Positions 1-9,716 of a stretch of DNA of 64,000 bases are shown here, one piece after another. The DNA is from Crotalaria pallida (lineage: Eukaryota; Streptophyta; Magnoliopsida; Fabales; Fabaceae). How positions within the stretch are numbered: the first letter of the stretch is position 1; every line of letters starts with the position of its first letter. The position numbers and the translations under genes are program-made. Where the stretch lies: positions 105,029,001-105,093,000 of the forward strand of contig CM075651.1 in the NCBI GenBank assembly GCA_037953625.1, written 5' to 3'. The notes below the pieces were generated by a model that worked only from the letters and a program-made list of their open reading frames with translations, ran no database searches and had not been told where the DNA came from.

Positions 1-151
1 AGGCTTAGAATGGTCTTGGAATGTGTATTAGGTCTTATAAGAACCATTAGAATGATCCTAAACAATGCTTGAGTCCCCAAGGGACATAGAGGGTGTAGCA
101 TGAGTCCTTGGAGGTTCTAACAAGTGTAGAATGGTTAAGAGAGTATTCTAA
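1..151 (+). repeat. Representative 151-bp satellite monomer
   Basis: I use this copy to set monomer numbering, with position 1 at AGGCTTAG. Sub-motifs visible in it are: TAGAATG at monomer positions 6-12, 48-54 and 127-133; TGAGTCC at 70-76 and 101-107; AGAACC at 40-45 and its complement GGTTCT at 113-118; and near-complementary CCAAGGGAC (77-85) and GTCCTTGG (104-111). ATTCTAA at the monomer end and TTAGAAT at the start of the next form a 7-bp dyad across each junction. The consensus CpG lies at monomer 85-86; this copy has CA there. 151 bp is close to nucleosome-core DNA length, which is common among centromeric satellites but not diagnostic. Confidence 0.9.
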
Positions 152-604
152 AGGCTTAAAATGGTCTAGGAATGTGTATTAGGACTTATAAGAACCATTA
201 GAATGATCCTAAACAATGCTTGAGTCCCCAAGGGACGTAGAGGGTGTAACATGAGTCCTTGGAGGTTCTAACAAGTGTAGAATGGTTAAGAGAATATTCT
301 AATGGCTTAGAATGGTCTAGGAATGTGTATTAGGACTTATAAGAACCATTAGAATGATCCTAAACATTGCTTGAATCCCCAAGGGATGTAGAGGGTGTAG
401 CATGAGTCCTTGGAGGTTCTAACAAGTGTAGAATGGTTGAAAAAGTATTCTAAAGGCTTAGAATGGTCTTGGAATGTGTATTAGGACTTATAAGAACCAT
501 TAGAATGATCCTAAACAATGCTTGAGTCCCCAAGGGACGTAGAGGGTGTAGCATGAGTCCTTGGAGGTTCTAACAAGTGTAGAATGGTTAAGAAAGTATT
601 CTAA

Positions 605-1208
605 AGGCTTATAATGTTCTAGGAATGTGTATTTGGACTTATAATAACCATTAGAATGATCCTAAACAATGCATGGTACCCCACGGGACGTAGAGGGTGT
701 AGCATGAGTCCTTGGAGGTTCTAACAGGTGTAGAATGGTTAAGAGAATATTCTAATGGCTTAGAATGGTCTAGGAATATGTATTAGGACTTATAAGAACC
801 ATTAGAATGATCCTAAACATTGCTTGAATCCCCAAGGGACGTAGAGGGTGTAGCATGAGTCCTTGGAGGTTCTAACAGGTGTAGAATGGTTAAGAGATTA
901 TTCTAAAGGCTTAGAATGGTCTAGGAATGTGTATTAGGTCGTATAAGAACCATTAGAATGATCCTAAACAATGCTTGAGTCCCCAAGGGACATAGAGGGT
1001 GTAGCATGAGTCCTTGAAGGTTCTAACAAGTGTAGAATGGTTAAGAGAGTATTCTAAAGGCTTAGAATGGTCTAGGAATGTGTATTAGGACTTATAATAA
1101 CCATTAGAATGATCATAAACATTGCATGGTACCCCAAGGGACGTAGAGGGTGTAGCATGAGTCCTTGGAGGTTCTAACAAGTGTAGAATGGTTAAGAAAG
1201 TATTCTAA
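605..1208 (+). repeat. 604-bp four-monomer unit (isolated copy)
   Basis: Four successive monomer variants make this unit. The first has TTATAATGTTC, TTTGGACTTATAATAACC and GCATGGTACC. The second has TGGCTTAG, GAATATGTATT and GCTTGAATCCCC. The third has TAGGTCGTATAAG, GGGACATAG and CCTTGAAGG. The fourth has ATAATAACC, ATCATAAAC and GCATGGTACC, and ends in AAGAAAGTATTC. The same order recurs in the cluster at 2416 and in scattered copies elsewhere. Confidence 0.85.
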
Positions 1209-1359
1209 AGGCTTATAATGTTCTAGGAATGTGTATTTGGACTTATAATAACCATTAGAATGATCCTAAACATTGCTTGAATCCCCAAGGGATGTAGAGG
1301 GTGTAGCATGAGTCCTTGGAGGTTCTAACAGGTGTAGAATGGTTAAGAGATTATTCTAA
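1209..1359 (+). repeat. Hybrid monomer (unit-1/unit-2 fusion)
   Basis: This monomer starts like the first member of the 604-bp unit (TTATAATGTTC, TTTGGACTTATAATAACC) but ends like the second member (GCTTGAATCCCC, GGGATGTAG, then a GATTATTC tail). It is followed directly by the third member at 1360. Every other TTATAATGTTC monomer I read carries GCATGG in the middle. The simplest inference is a crossover between adjacent monomers that removed one 151-bp period. Confidence 0.7.
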
Positions 1360-1811
1360 AGGCTTAGAATGGTCTAGGAATGTGTATTAGGTCGTATAAG
1401 AACCATTAGAATGATCCTAAACAATGCTTGAGTCCCCAAGGGACATAGAGGGTGTAGCATGAGTCCTTGAAGGTTCTAACAAGTGTAGAATGGTTAAGAG
1501 AGTATTCTAAAGGCTTAGAATGGTCTAGGAATGTGTATTAGGACTTATCATAACCATTAGAATGATCCTAAACATTGCATGGTACCCCAAGGGACGTAGA
1601 GGGTGTAGCATGAGTCCTTGGAGGTTCTAACAAGTGTAGAATGGTTAAGAGAGAATTCTAAAGGCTTAGAATGGTCTAGGAATGTGTATTAGGACTTATA
1701 AGAACCATTAGAATGATCCTAAACATTGCTTGAATCCCCAAGGGACGTAGAGGGTGTAGATGAGTCCTTGGAGGTTCTAACAGGTGTAGAATGGTTAAGA
1801 GATTATTCAAA

Positions 1812-3019
1812 AGGCTTAGAATGGTCTTGGAATGTGTATTAGGTCTTATAAGAACCATTAGAATGATCCTAAACAATGCTTGAGTCCCCAAGGGACATAG
1901 AGGGTGTAGCATGAGTCCTTGGAGGTTCTAACAAGTGTAGAATGGTTAAGAGAGTATTCTAAAGGCTTAAAATGGTCTAGGAATGTGTATTAGGACTTAT
2001 AAGAACCATTAGAATGATCCTAAACAATGCTTGAGTCCCCAAGGGACGTAGAGGGTGTAACATGAGTCCTTGGAGGTTCTAACAAGTGTAGAATGGTTAA
2101 GAGAATATTCTAATGGCTTAGAATGGTCTAGGAATGTGTATTAGGACTTATAAGAACCATTAGAATGATCCTAAACATTGCTTGAATCCCCAAGGGATGT
2201 AGAGGGTGTAGCATGAGTCCTTGGAGGTTCTAACAAGTGTAGAATGGTTGAAAAAGTATTCTAAAGGCTTAGAATGGTCTTGGAATGTGTATTAGGACTT
2301 ATAAGAACCATTAGAATGATCCTAAACAATGCTTGAGTCCCCAAGGGACGTAGAGGGTGTAGCATGAGTCCTTGGAGGTTCTAACAAGTGTAGAATGGTT
2401 AAGAAAGTATTCTAAAGGTTTATAATGTTCTAGGAATGTGTATTTGGACTTATAATAACCATTAGAATGATCCTAAACAATGCATGGTACCCCATGGGAC
2501 GTAGAGGGTGTAGCATGAGTCCTTGGAGGTTCTAACAGGTATAGAATGGTTAAGAGAATATTCTAATGGCTTAGAATGGTCTAGGAATGTGTATTAGGAC
2601 TTATAAGAACCATTAGAATGATCCTAAACATTGCTTGAATCCCCAAGGGATGTAGAGGGTGTAGCATGAGTCCTTGGAGGTTCTAACAGGTGTAGAATGG
2701 TTAAGAGATTATTCTAAAGGCTTAGAATGGTCTAGGAATGTGTATTAGGTCGTATAAGAACCATTAGAATGATCCTAAACAATGCTTGAGTCCCCAAGGG
2801 ACATAGAGGGTGTAGCATGAGTCCTTGAAGGTTCTAACAAGTGTAGAATGGTTAAGAGAGTATTCTAAAGGCTTAGAATGGTCTAGGAATGTGTATTAGG
2901 ACTTATAATAACCATTAGAATGATCATAAACATTGCATGGTACCCCAAGGGACGTAGAGGGTGTAGCATGAGTCCTTGGAAGTTCTAACAAGTGTAGAAT
3001 GGTTAAGAAAGTATTCTAA
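1812..3019 (+). repeat. 12-monomer higher-order block, copy 2 (partial)
   Basis: Repeats the first eight monomers of the preceding block with few substitutions, for example AGGTTTATAATG at 2416 against AGGCTTATAATG at 605. After about 3,020 the copies part. Copy 1 continues with a hybrid monomer, whereas this copy runs into further four-monomer units, so the two differ by expansion or contraction of the 604-bp unit. Confidence 0.8.
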
Positions 3020-4831
3020 AGGCTTATAATGTTCTAGGAATGTGTATTTGGACTTATAATAACCATTAGAATGATCCTAAACAATGCATGGTACCCCACG
3101 GGACGTAGAGGGTGTAGCATGAGTCCTTGGAGGTTCTAACAGGTGTAGAATGGTTAAGAGAATATTCTAATGGCTTAGAATGGTCTAGGAATATGTATTA
3201 GGACTTATAAGAACCATTAGAATGATCCTAAACATTGCTTGAATCCCCAAGGGACGTAGAGGGTGTAGCATGAGTCCTTGGAGGTTCTAACAGGTGTAGA
3301 ATGGTTAAGAGATTATTCTAAAGGCTTAGAATGGTCTAGGAATGTGTATTAGGTCGTATAAGAACCATTAGAATGATCCTAAACAATGCTTGAGTCCCCA
3401 AGGGACATAGAGGGTGTAGCATGAGTCCTTGAAGGTTCTAACAAGTGTAGAATGGTTAAGAGAGTATTCTAAAGGCTTAGAATGGTCTAGGAATGTGTAT
3501 TAGGACTTATAATAACCATTAGAATGATCATAAACATTGCATGGTACCCCAAGGGACGTAGAGGGTGTAGCATGAGTCCTTGGAGGTTCTAACAAGTGTA
3601 GAATGGTTAAGAAAGTATTCTAAAGGCTTATAATGTTCTAGGAATGTGTATTTGGACTTATAATAACCATTAGAATGATCCTAAACAATGCATGGTACCC
3701 CACGGGACGTAGAGGGTGTAGCATGAGTCCTTGGAGGTTCTAACAGGTGTAGAATGGTTAAGAGAATATTCTAATGGCTTAGAATGGTCTAGGAATATGT
3801 ATTAGGACTTATAAGAACCATTAGAATGATCCTAAACATTGCTTGAATCCCCAAGGGACGTAGAGGGTGTAGCATGAGTCCTTGGAGGTTCTAACAGGTG
3901 TAGAATGGTTAAGAGATTATTCTAAAGGCTTAGAATGGTCTAGGAATGTGTATTAGGTCGTATAAGAACCATTAGAATGATCCTAAACAATGCTTGAGTC
4001 CCCAAGGGACATAGAGGGTGTAGCATGAGTCCTTGAAGGTTCTAACAAGTGTAGAATGGTTAAGAGAGTATTCTAAAGGCTTAGAATGGTCTAGGAATGT
4101 GTATTAGGACTTATAATAACCATTAGAATGATCATAAACATTGCATGGTACCCCAAGGGACGTAGAGGGTGTAGCATGAGTCCTTGGAGGTTCTAACAAG
4201 TGTAGAATGGTTAAGAAAGTATTCTAAAGGCTTATAATGTTCTAGGAATGTGTATTTGGACTTATAATAACCATTAGAATGATCCTAAACAATGCATGGT
4301 ACCCCAAGGGACGTAGAGGGTGTAGCATGAGTCCTTGGAGGTTCTAACAGGTGTAGAATGGTTAAGAGAATATTCTAATGGCTTAGAATGGTCTAGGAAT
4401 ATGTATTAGGACTTATAAGAACCATTAGAATGATCCTAAACATTGCTTGAATCCCCAAGGGACGTAGAGGGTGTAGCATGAGTCCTTGGAGGTTCTAACA
4501 GGTGTAGAATGGTTAAGAGATTATTCTAAAGGCTTAGAATGGTCTAGGAATGTGTATTAGGTCGTATAAGAACCATTAGAATGATCCTAAACAATGCTTG
4601 AGTCCCCAAGGGACATAGAGGGTGTAGCATGAGTCCTTGGAGGTTCTAACAAGTGTAGAATGGTTAAGAGAGTATTCTAAAGGCTTAGAATGGTCTAGGA
4701 ATGTGTATTAGGTCTTATAATAACCATTAGAATGATCCTAAACATTGCATGGTACCCCAAGGGACGTAGAGGGTGTAGCATGAGTCCTTGGAGGTTCTAA
4801 CAAGTGTAGAATGGTTAAGATAGTATTCTAA
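2416..4831 (+). repeat. Four tandem 604-bp units (4-monomer higher-order repeat)
   Basis: The TTATAATGTTC monomer begins at 2416, 3020, 3624 and 4228, exactly 604 bp (4 x 151) apart, and each is followed by the same three variant monomers. The last unit is less faithful: its fourth monomer has TAGGTCTTATAATAACC and ATCCTAAAC and ends in AAGATAGTATTC. Further single copies of the leading monomer lie at 5134, 6792, 7547 and ~10416, spaced by whole numbers of monomers. This is the clearest compact higher-order repeat in the window. Confidence 0.9.
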
Positions 4832-5887
4832 AGGCTTAGAATGGTCTAGGAATGTGTATTAGGACTTATAAGAACCATTAGAATGATCCTAAACATTGCT
4901 TGAATCCCCAAGGGACGTAGAGGGTGTAGTATGAGTCCTTGGAGGTTCTAACAAGTGTAGAATGGTTAAGAGAGTATTCTAAAGGCTTAGAATCGTCTAG
5001 GAATGTGTATTAGGACTTATAAGAACCATTAGAATGATCCTAAACAATGCTTGAGTCCCCAAGGGACGTAGAGGGTGTAGCATGAGTCCTTGGAGGTTCT
5101 AACAAGTGTAGAATGGTTAAGAAAGTATTCTAAAGGCTTATAATGTTCTAGGAATGTGTATTTGGACTTATAATAACCATTAGAATGATCCTAAACAATG
5201 CATGGTACCCCATGGGACGTAGAGGGTGTAGCATGAGTCCTTGGAGGTTCTAACAGGTATAGAATGGTTAAGAGAATATTCTAATGGCTTAGAATGGTCT
5301 AGGAATGTGTATTAGGACTTATAAGAACCATTAGAATGATCCTAAACATTGCTTGAATCCCCAAGGGATGTAGAGGGTGTAGCATGAGTCCTTGGAGGTT
5401 CTAAAAGGTGTAGAATGGTTAAGAGAATATTCTAATGGCTTAGAATGGTCTAGGAATATGTATTAGGACTTATAAGAACCATTAGAATGATCCTAAACAT
5501 TGCTTGAATCCCCAAGGGACGTAGAGGGTGTAGTATGAGTCCTTGGAGGTTCTAACAAGTGTAGAATGGTTAAGAAAGTATTCTAAAGGCTTAGAATGGT
5601 CTTGGAATGTGTATTAGGACTTATAAGAACCATTAGAATGATCCTAAACAATGCTTGAGTCCCCAAGGGACGTAGAGGGTCTATCATGAGTCCTAGGAGG
5701 TTCTAACAGGTGTAGAATGGTTAAGAGAGTATTCTAAAGGCTTAGAATGGTCTAGGAATGTGTATTAGGACTTATAATAACCATTAGAATGATCCTAAAC
5801 ATTGCTTGAGTCCCCAAGGACGTAGAGGGTCTAGAATGAGTCCTTGGAGGTTCTAACAAGTGTAGAATGGTTAAGAGAGAATTCTAA

Positions 5888-6326
5888 AGGCTTAGAATGG
5901 TCTAGGAATGTGTATTAGGACTTATAAGAACCATTAGAATGATCCTAAACATTGCTTGAATCCCCAAGGGACGTAGAGGGTGTAGATGAGTCCTTGGAGG
6001 TTCTAACAGGTGTAGAATGGTTAAGAGATTATTCAAAAGGCTTAGAATGGTCTTGGAATGTGTATTAGGTCTTATAAGAACCATTAGAATGATCCTAAAC
6101 AATGCTTGAGTCCCCAAGGGACATAGAGGGTGTAGCATGAGTCCTTGGAGGTTCTAACAAGTGTAGAATGGTTAAGAGAGTATTCTAAAGGCTTAAAATG
6201 GTCTAGGAATGTGTATTAGGACTTATAAGAACCATTAGAATGATCCTAAACAATGCTTGAGTCCCCAAGGGACGTAGAGGGTGTAACATGAGTCCTTGGA
6301 GGTTCTAACAAGTGTAGAATGGTTAA
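5888..6326 (+). repeat. Copy of segment ~1,662-2,100
   Basis: Near-identical to 1,662-~2,100 at an offset of 4,226 bp (28 monomers minus two bases). It shares the private one-base deletion TAGATGAG (here ~5,985), the GAGAGAATTCTAAAGG junction just upstream, GATTATTCAAAAGG, and the AGGCTTAAAATGG monomer. The copies diverge downstream at GAGACTATTC against GAGAATATTC. A further inverted copy is at ~45,367-45,603. Confidence 0.8.
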
Positions 6327-7904
6327 GAGACTATTCTAAAGGCTTAGAATGGTCGTGGAATGTGTATTAGGACTTATAAGAACCATTAGAATGATCCTAA
6401 ACAATGCTTGAGTCCCCAAGGGACGTAGAGGGTCTATCATGAGTCCTAGGAGGTTCTAACAGGTGTAGAATGGTTAAGAGAGTATTCTAAAGGCTTAGAA
6501 TGGTCTAGGAATGTGTATTAGGACTTATAATAACCATTAGAATGATCCTAAACATTGCTTGAGTCCCCAAGGACGTAGAGGGTCTAGAATGAGTCCTTGG
6601 AGGTTCTAACAAGTGTAGAATGGTTAAGAGAGTATTCTAAAGGCTTAGAATGGTCTAGGAATGTGTATTAGGACTTATAAGAACCATTAGAATGATCCTA
6701 AACAATGCTTGAGTCCCCAAGGGACGTAGAGGGTGTAGCATGAGTCCTTGGAGGTTCTAACAAGTGTAGAATGGTTAAGAAAGTATTCTAAAGGCTTATA
6801 ATGTTCTAGGAATGTGTATTTGGACTTATAATAACCATTAGAATGATCCTAAACAATGCATGGTACCCCATGGGACGTAGAGGGTGTAGCATGAGTCCTT
6901 GGAGGTTCTAACAGGTATAGAATGGTTAAGAGAATATTCTAATGGCTTAGAATGGTCTAGGAATGTGTATTAGGACTTATAAGAACCATTAGAATGATCC
7001 TAAACATTGCTTGAATCCCCAAGGGATGTAGAGGGTGTAGCATGAGTCCTTGGAGGTTCTAACAGGTGTAGAATGGTTAAGAGAATATTCTAATGGCTTA
7101 GAATGGTCTAGGAATATGTATTAGGACTTATAAGAACCATTAGAATGATCCTAAACATTGCTTGAATCCCCAAGGGACGTAGAGGGTGTAGCATGAGTCC
7201 TTGGAGGTTCTAACAGGTGTAGAATGGTTAAGAGATTATTCTAAAGGCTTAGAATGGTCTAGGAATGTGTATTAGGTCGTATAAGAACCATTAGAATGAT
7301 CCTAAACAATGCTTGAGTCCCCAAGGGACATAGAGGGTGTAGCATGAGTCCATGAAGGTTCTAACAAGTGTAGAATGGTTAAGAGAGTATTCTAAAGGCT
7401 TAGAATGGTCTAGGAATGTGTATTAGGACTTATAATAACCATTAGAATGATCATAAACATTGCATGGTACCCCAAGGGACGTAGAGGGTGTAGCATGAGT
7501 CCTTGGAGGTTCTAACAAGTGTAGAATGGTTAAGAAAGTATTCTAAAGGCTTATAATGTTCTAGGAATGTGTATTTGGACTTATAATAACCATTAGAATG
7601 ATCCTAAACAATGCATGGTACCCCAAGGGACGTAGAGGGTGTAGCATGAGTCCTTGGAGGTTCTAACAGGTGTAGAATGGTTAAGAGAATATTCTAATGG
7701 CTTAGAATGGTCTAGGAATATGTATTAGGACTTATAAGAACCATTAGAATGATCCTAAACATTGCTTGAATCCCCAAGGGACGTAGAGGGTGTAGCATGA
7801 GTCCTTGGAGGTTCTAACAGGTGTAGAATGGTTAAGAGATTATTCTAAAGGCTTAGAATGGTCTAGGAATGTGTATTAGGTCGTATAAGAACCATTAGAA
7901 TGAT

Positions 7905-9716
7905 CCTAAACAATGCTTGAGTCCCCAAGGGACATTGAGGGTGTAGCATGAGTCCTTGGAGGTTCTAACAAGTGTAGAATGGTTAAGAGAGTATTCTAAA
8001 GGCTTAGAATGGTCTAGGAATGTGTATTAGGACTTATAATAACCATTAGAATGATCCTAAACATTGCATGGTACCCCAAGGGACGTAGAGGGTGTAGCAT
8101 GAGTCCTTGGAGGTTCTAACAAGTGTAGAATGGTTAAGAGAGTATTCTAAAGGCTTAGAATGGTCTAGGAATGTGTATTAGGACTTATAAGAACCATTAG
8201 AATGATCCTAAACATTGCTTGAATCCCCAAGGGACGTAGAGGGTGTAGTATGAGTCCTTGGAGGTTCTAACAGGTGTAGAATGGTTAAGAGATTATTCTA
8301 AAGGCTTAGAATGGTCTAGGAATGTGTATTAGGTCTTATAAGAACCATTAGAATGATCCTAAACAATGCTTGAGTCCCCAAGGGACATAGAGGGTCTAGA
8401 ATGAGTCCTTGGAGGTTCTAACAAGTGTAGAATGGTTAAGAGAGTATTCTAAACGCTTATAATGGTCTAGGAATGTGTATTAGGACTTATAAGAACCATT
8501 AGAATGATCCTAAACAATGCTTGAGTCCCCAACGGACGTAGAGGGTGTAACATGAGTCCTTGGAGGTTCTAACAAGTGTAGAATGGTTACGAGAGTATTC
8601 TAAAGGCTTAGAATGGTCTAGGAATGTGTATTAGGACTTATAATAACCATTAGAATGATCATAAACATTGCATGGTACCCCAAGGGATGTAGAGAGTGTA
8701 GCATGACACCTTGGACGTTCTAACAAGTGTAGAATGGTTAAGAGACTATTCTAAAGGCTTAGAATGGTCTTGGAATGTGTATTAGGACTTATAAGAACCA
8801 TTAGAATGATCCTAAACAATGCTTGAGTCCCCAAGGGACATAGAGGGTGTAGCATGAGTCCTTGGAGGTTCTAACAAGTGTAGAATGGTTAAGAGAGTAT
8901 TCTAAAGGCTTAGAATGGTCTAGGAATGTGTATTAGGACTTATAATAACCATTAGAATGATCCTAAACATTGCATGGTACCCCAAGGGACGTAGAGGGTG
9001 TAGCATGAGTCCTTGGAGGTTCTAACAAGTGTAGAATGGTTAAGAGAGTATTCTAAAGGCTTAGAATGGTCTAGGAATGTGTATTAGGACTTATAAGAAC
9101 CATTAGAATGATCCTAAACATTGCTTGAATCCCCAAGGGACGTAGAGGGTGTAGTATGAGTCCTTGGAGGTTCTAACAGGTGTAGAATGGTTAAGAGATT
9201 ATTCTAAAGGCTTAGAATGGTCTAGGAATGTGTATTAGGTCTTATAAGAACCATTAGAATGATCCTAAACAATGCTTGAGTCCCCAAGGGACATAGAGGG
9301 TCTAGAATGAGTCCTTGGAGGTTCTAACAAGTGTAGAATGGTTAAGAGAGTATTCTAAACGCTTAAAATGGTCTAGGAATGTGTATTAGGACTTATAAGA
9401 ACCATTAGAATGATCCTAAACAATGCTTGAGTCCCCAACGGACGTAGAGGGTGTAACATGAGTCCTTGGAGGTTCTAACAAGTGTAGAATGGTTACGAGA
9501 GTATTCTAAAGGCTTAAAATGGTCTTGGAATGTGTATTAGGACTTATAATAACCATTAGAATGATCATAAACATTGCATGGTACCCCAAGGGACGTAGAG
9601 AGTGTAGCATGACACCTTGGACGTTCTAACAAGTGTAGAATGGTTAAGAGACTATTCTAAAGGCTTAGAATGGTCTTGGAATGTGTATTAGGACTTATAA
9701 GAACCATTAGAATGAT
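7905..9716 (+). repeat. Two tandem 906-bp (6-monomer) units
   Basis: Landmarks recur 906 bp apart: AACGCTTA at 8,452 and 9,358, GTGTAGTATGAG at ~8,245 and ~9,151, the GTGTAGCATGACACC monomer at ~8,695 and ~9,601, and TGGTCTTGG shortly after each. Boundaries are approximate. Upstream (GATTATTC against GACTATTC) and downstream (GGGACATAG against GGGACGTAGAGGGTCTATC) the copies diverge. Confidence 0.75.

Larger units (their letters stand above)
1..1811 (+). repeat. 12-monomer higher-order block, copy 1
   Basis: Twelve monomers whose variant order recurs from 1812 at an offset of 1,811 bp (12 x 151 minus a one-base deletion near 1,760, where GTGTAGCATGAG reads GTGTAGATGAG). Shared landmarks include AGGCTTAAAATGG at 152 and 1963, and the TTATAATGTTC monomer at 605 and 2416. 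The left edge may lie outside the window. Confidence 0.85.

Noticed and set aside
1..151. Assignment to a known satellite (plant 150-180-bp centromeric families, alpha satellite)
   Set aside because: The length is in the usual range, but I do not recognise the sequence, and length alone is not enough to name a family or species.
1676..1912. 78-codon open frame on the reverse strand, repeated at 5902-6138 and on the forward strand at 45367-45603, 49139-49375 and 51704-51940
   Set aside because: It is satellite read in a chance open frame. 151 is not a multiple of three, so successive monomers rotate through all frames. The longer frame exists only where a one-base deletion (TAGATGAG) avoids a stop. 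Identical peptides reflect duplicated DNA, and there is no sign of codon-level selection.
7905..9716. Transposable element ends or target-site duplications at higher-order block edges
   Set aside because: Block edges fall at whole-monomer offsets within homologous sequence, with no foreign insert, terminal inverted repeats or poly-A, so unequal exchange explains them.
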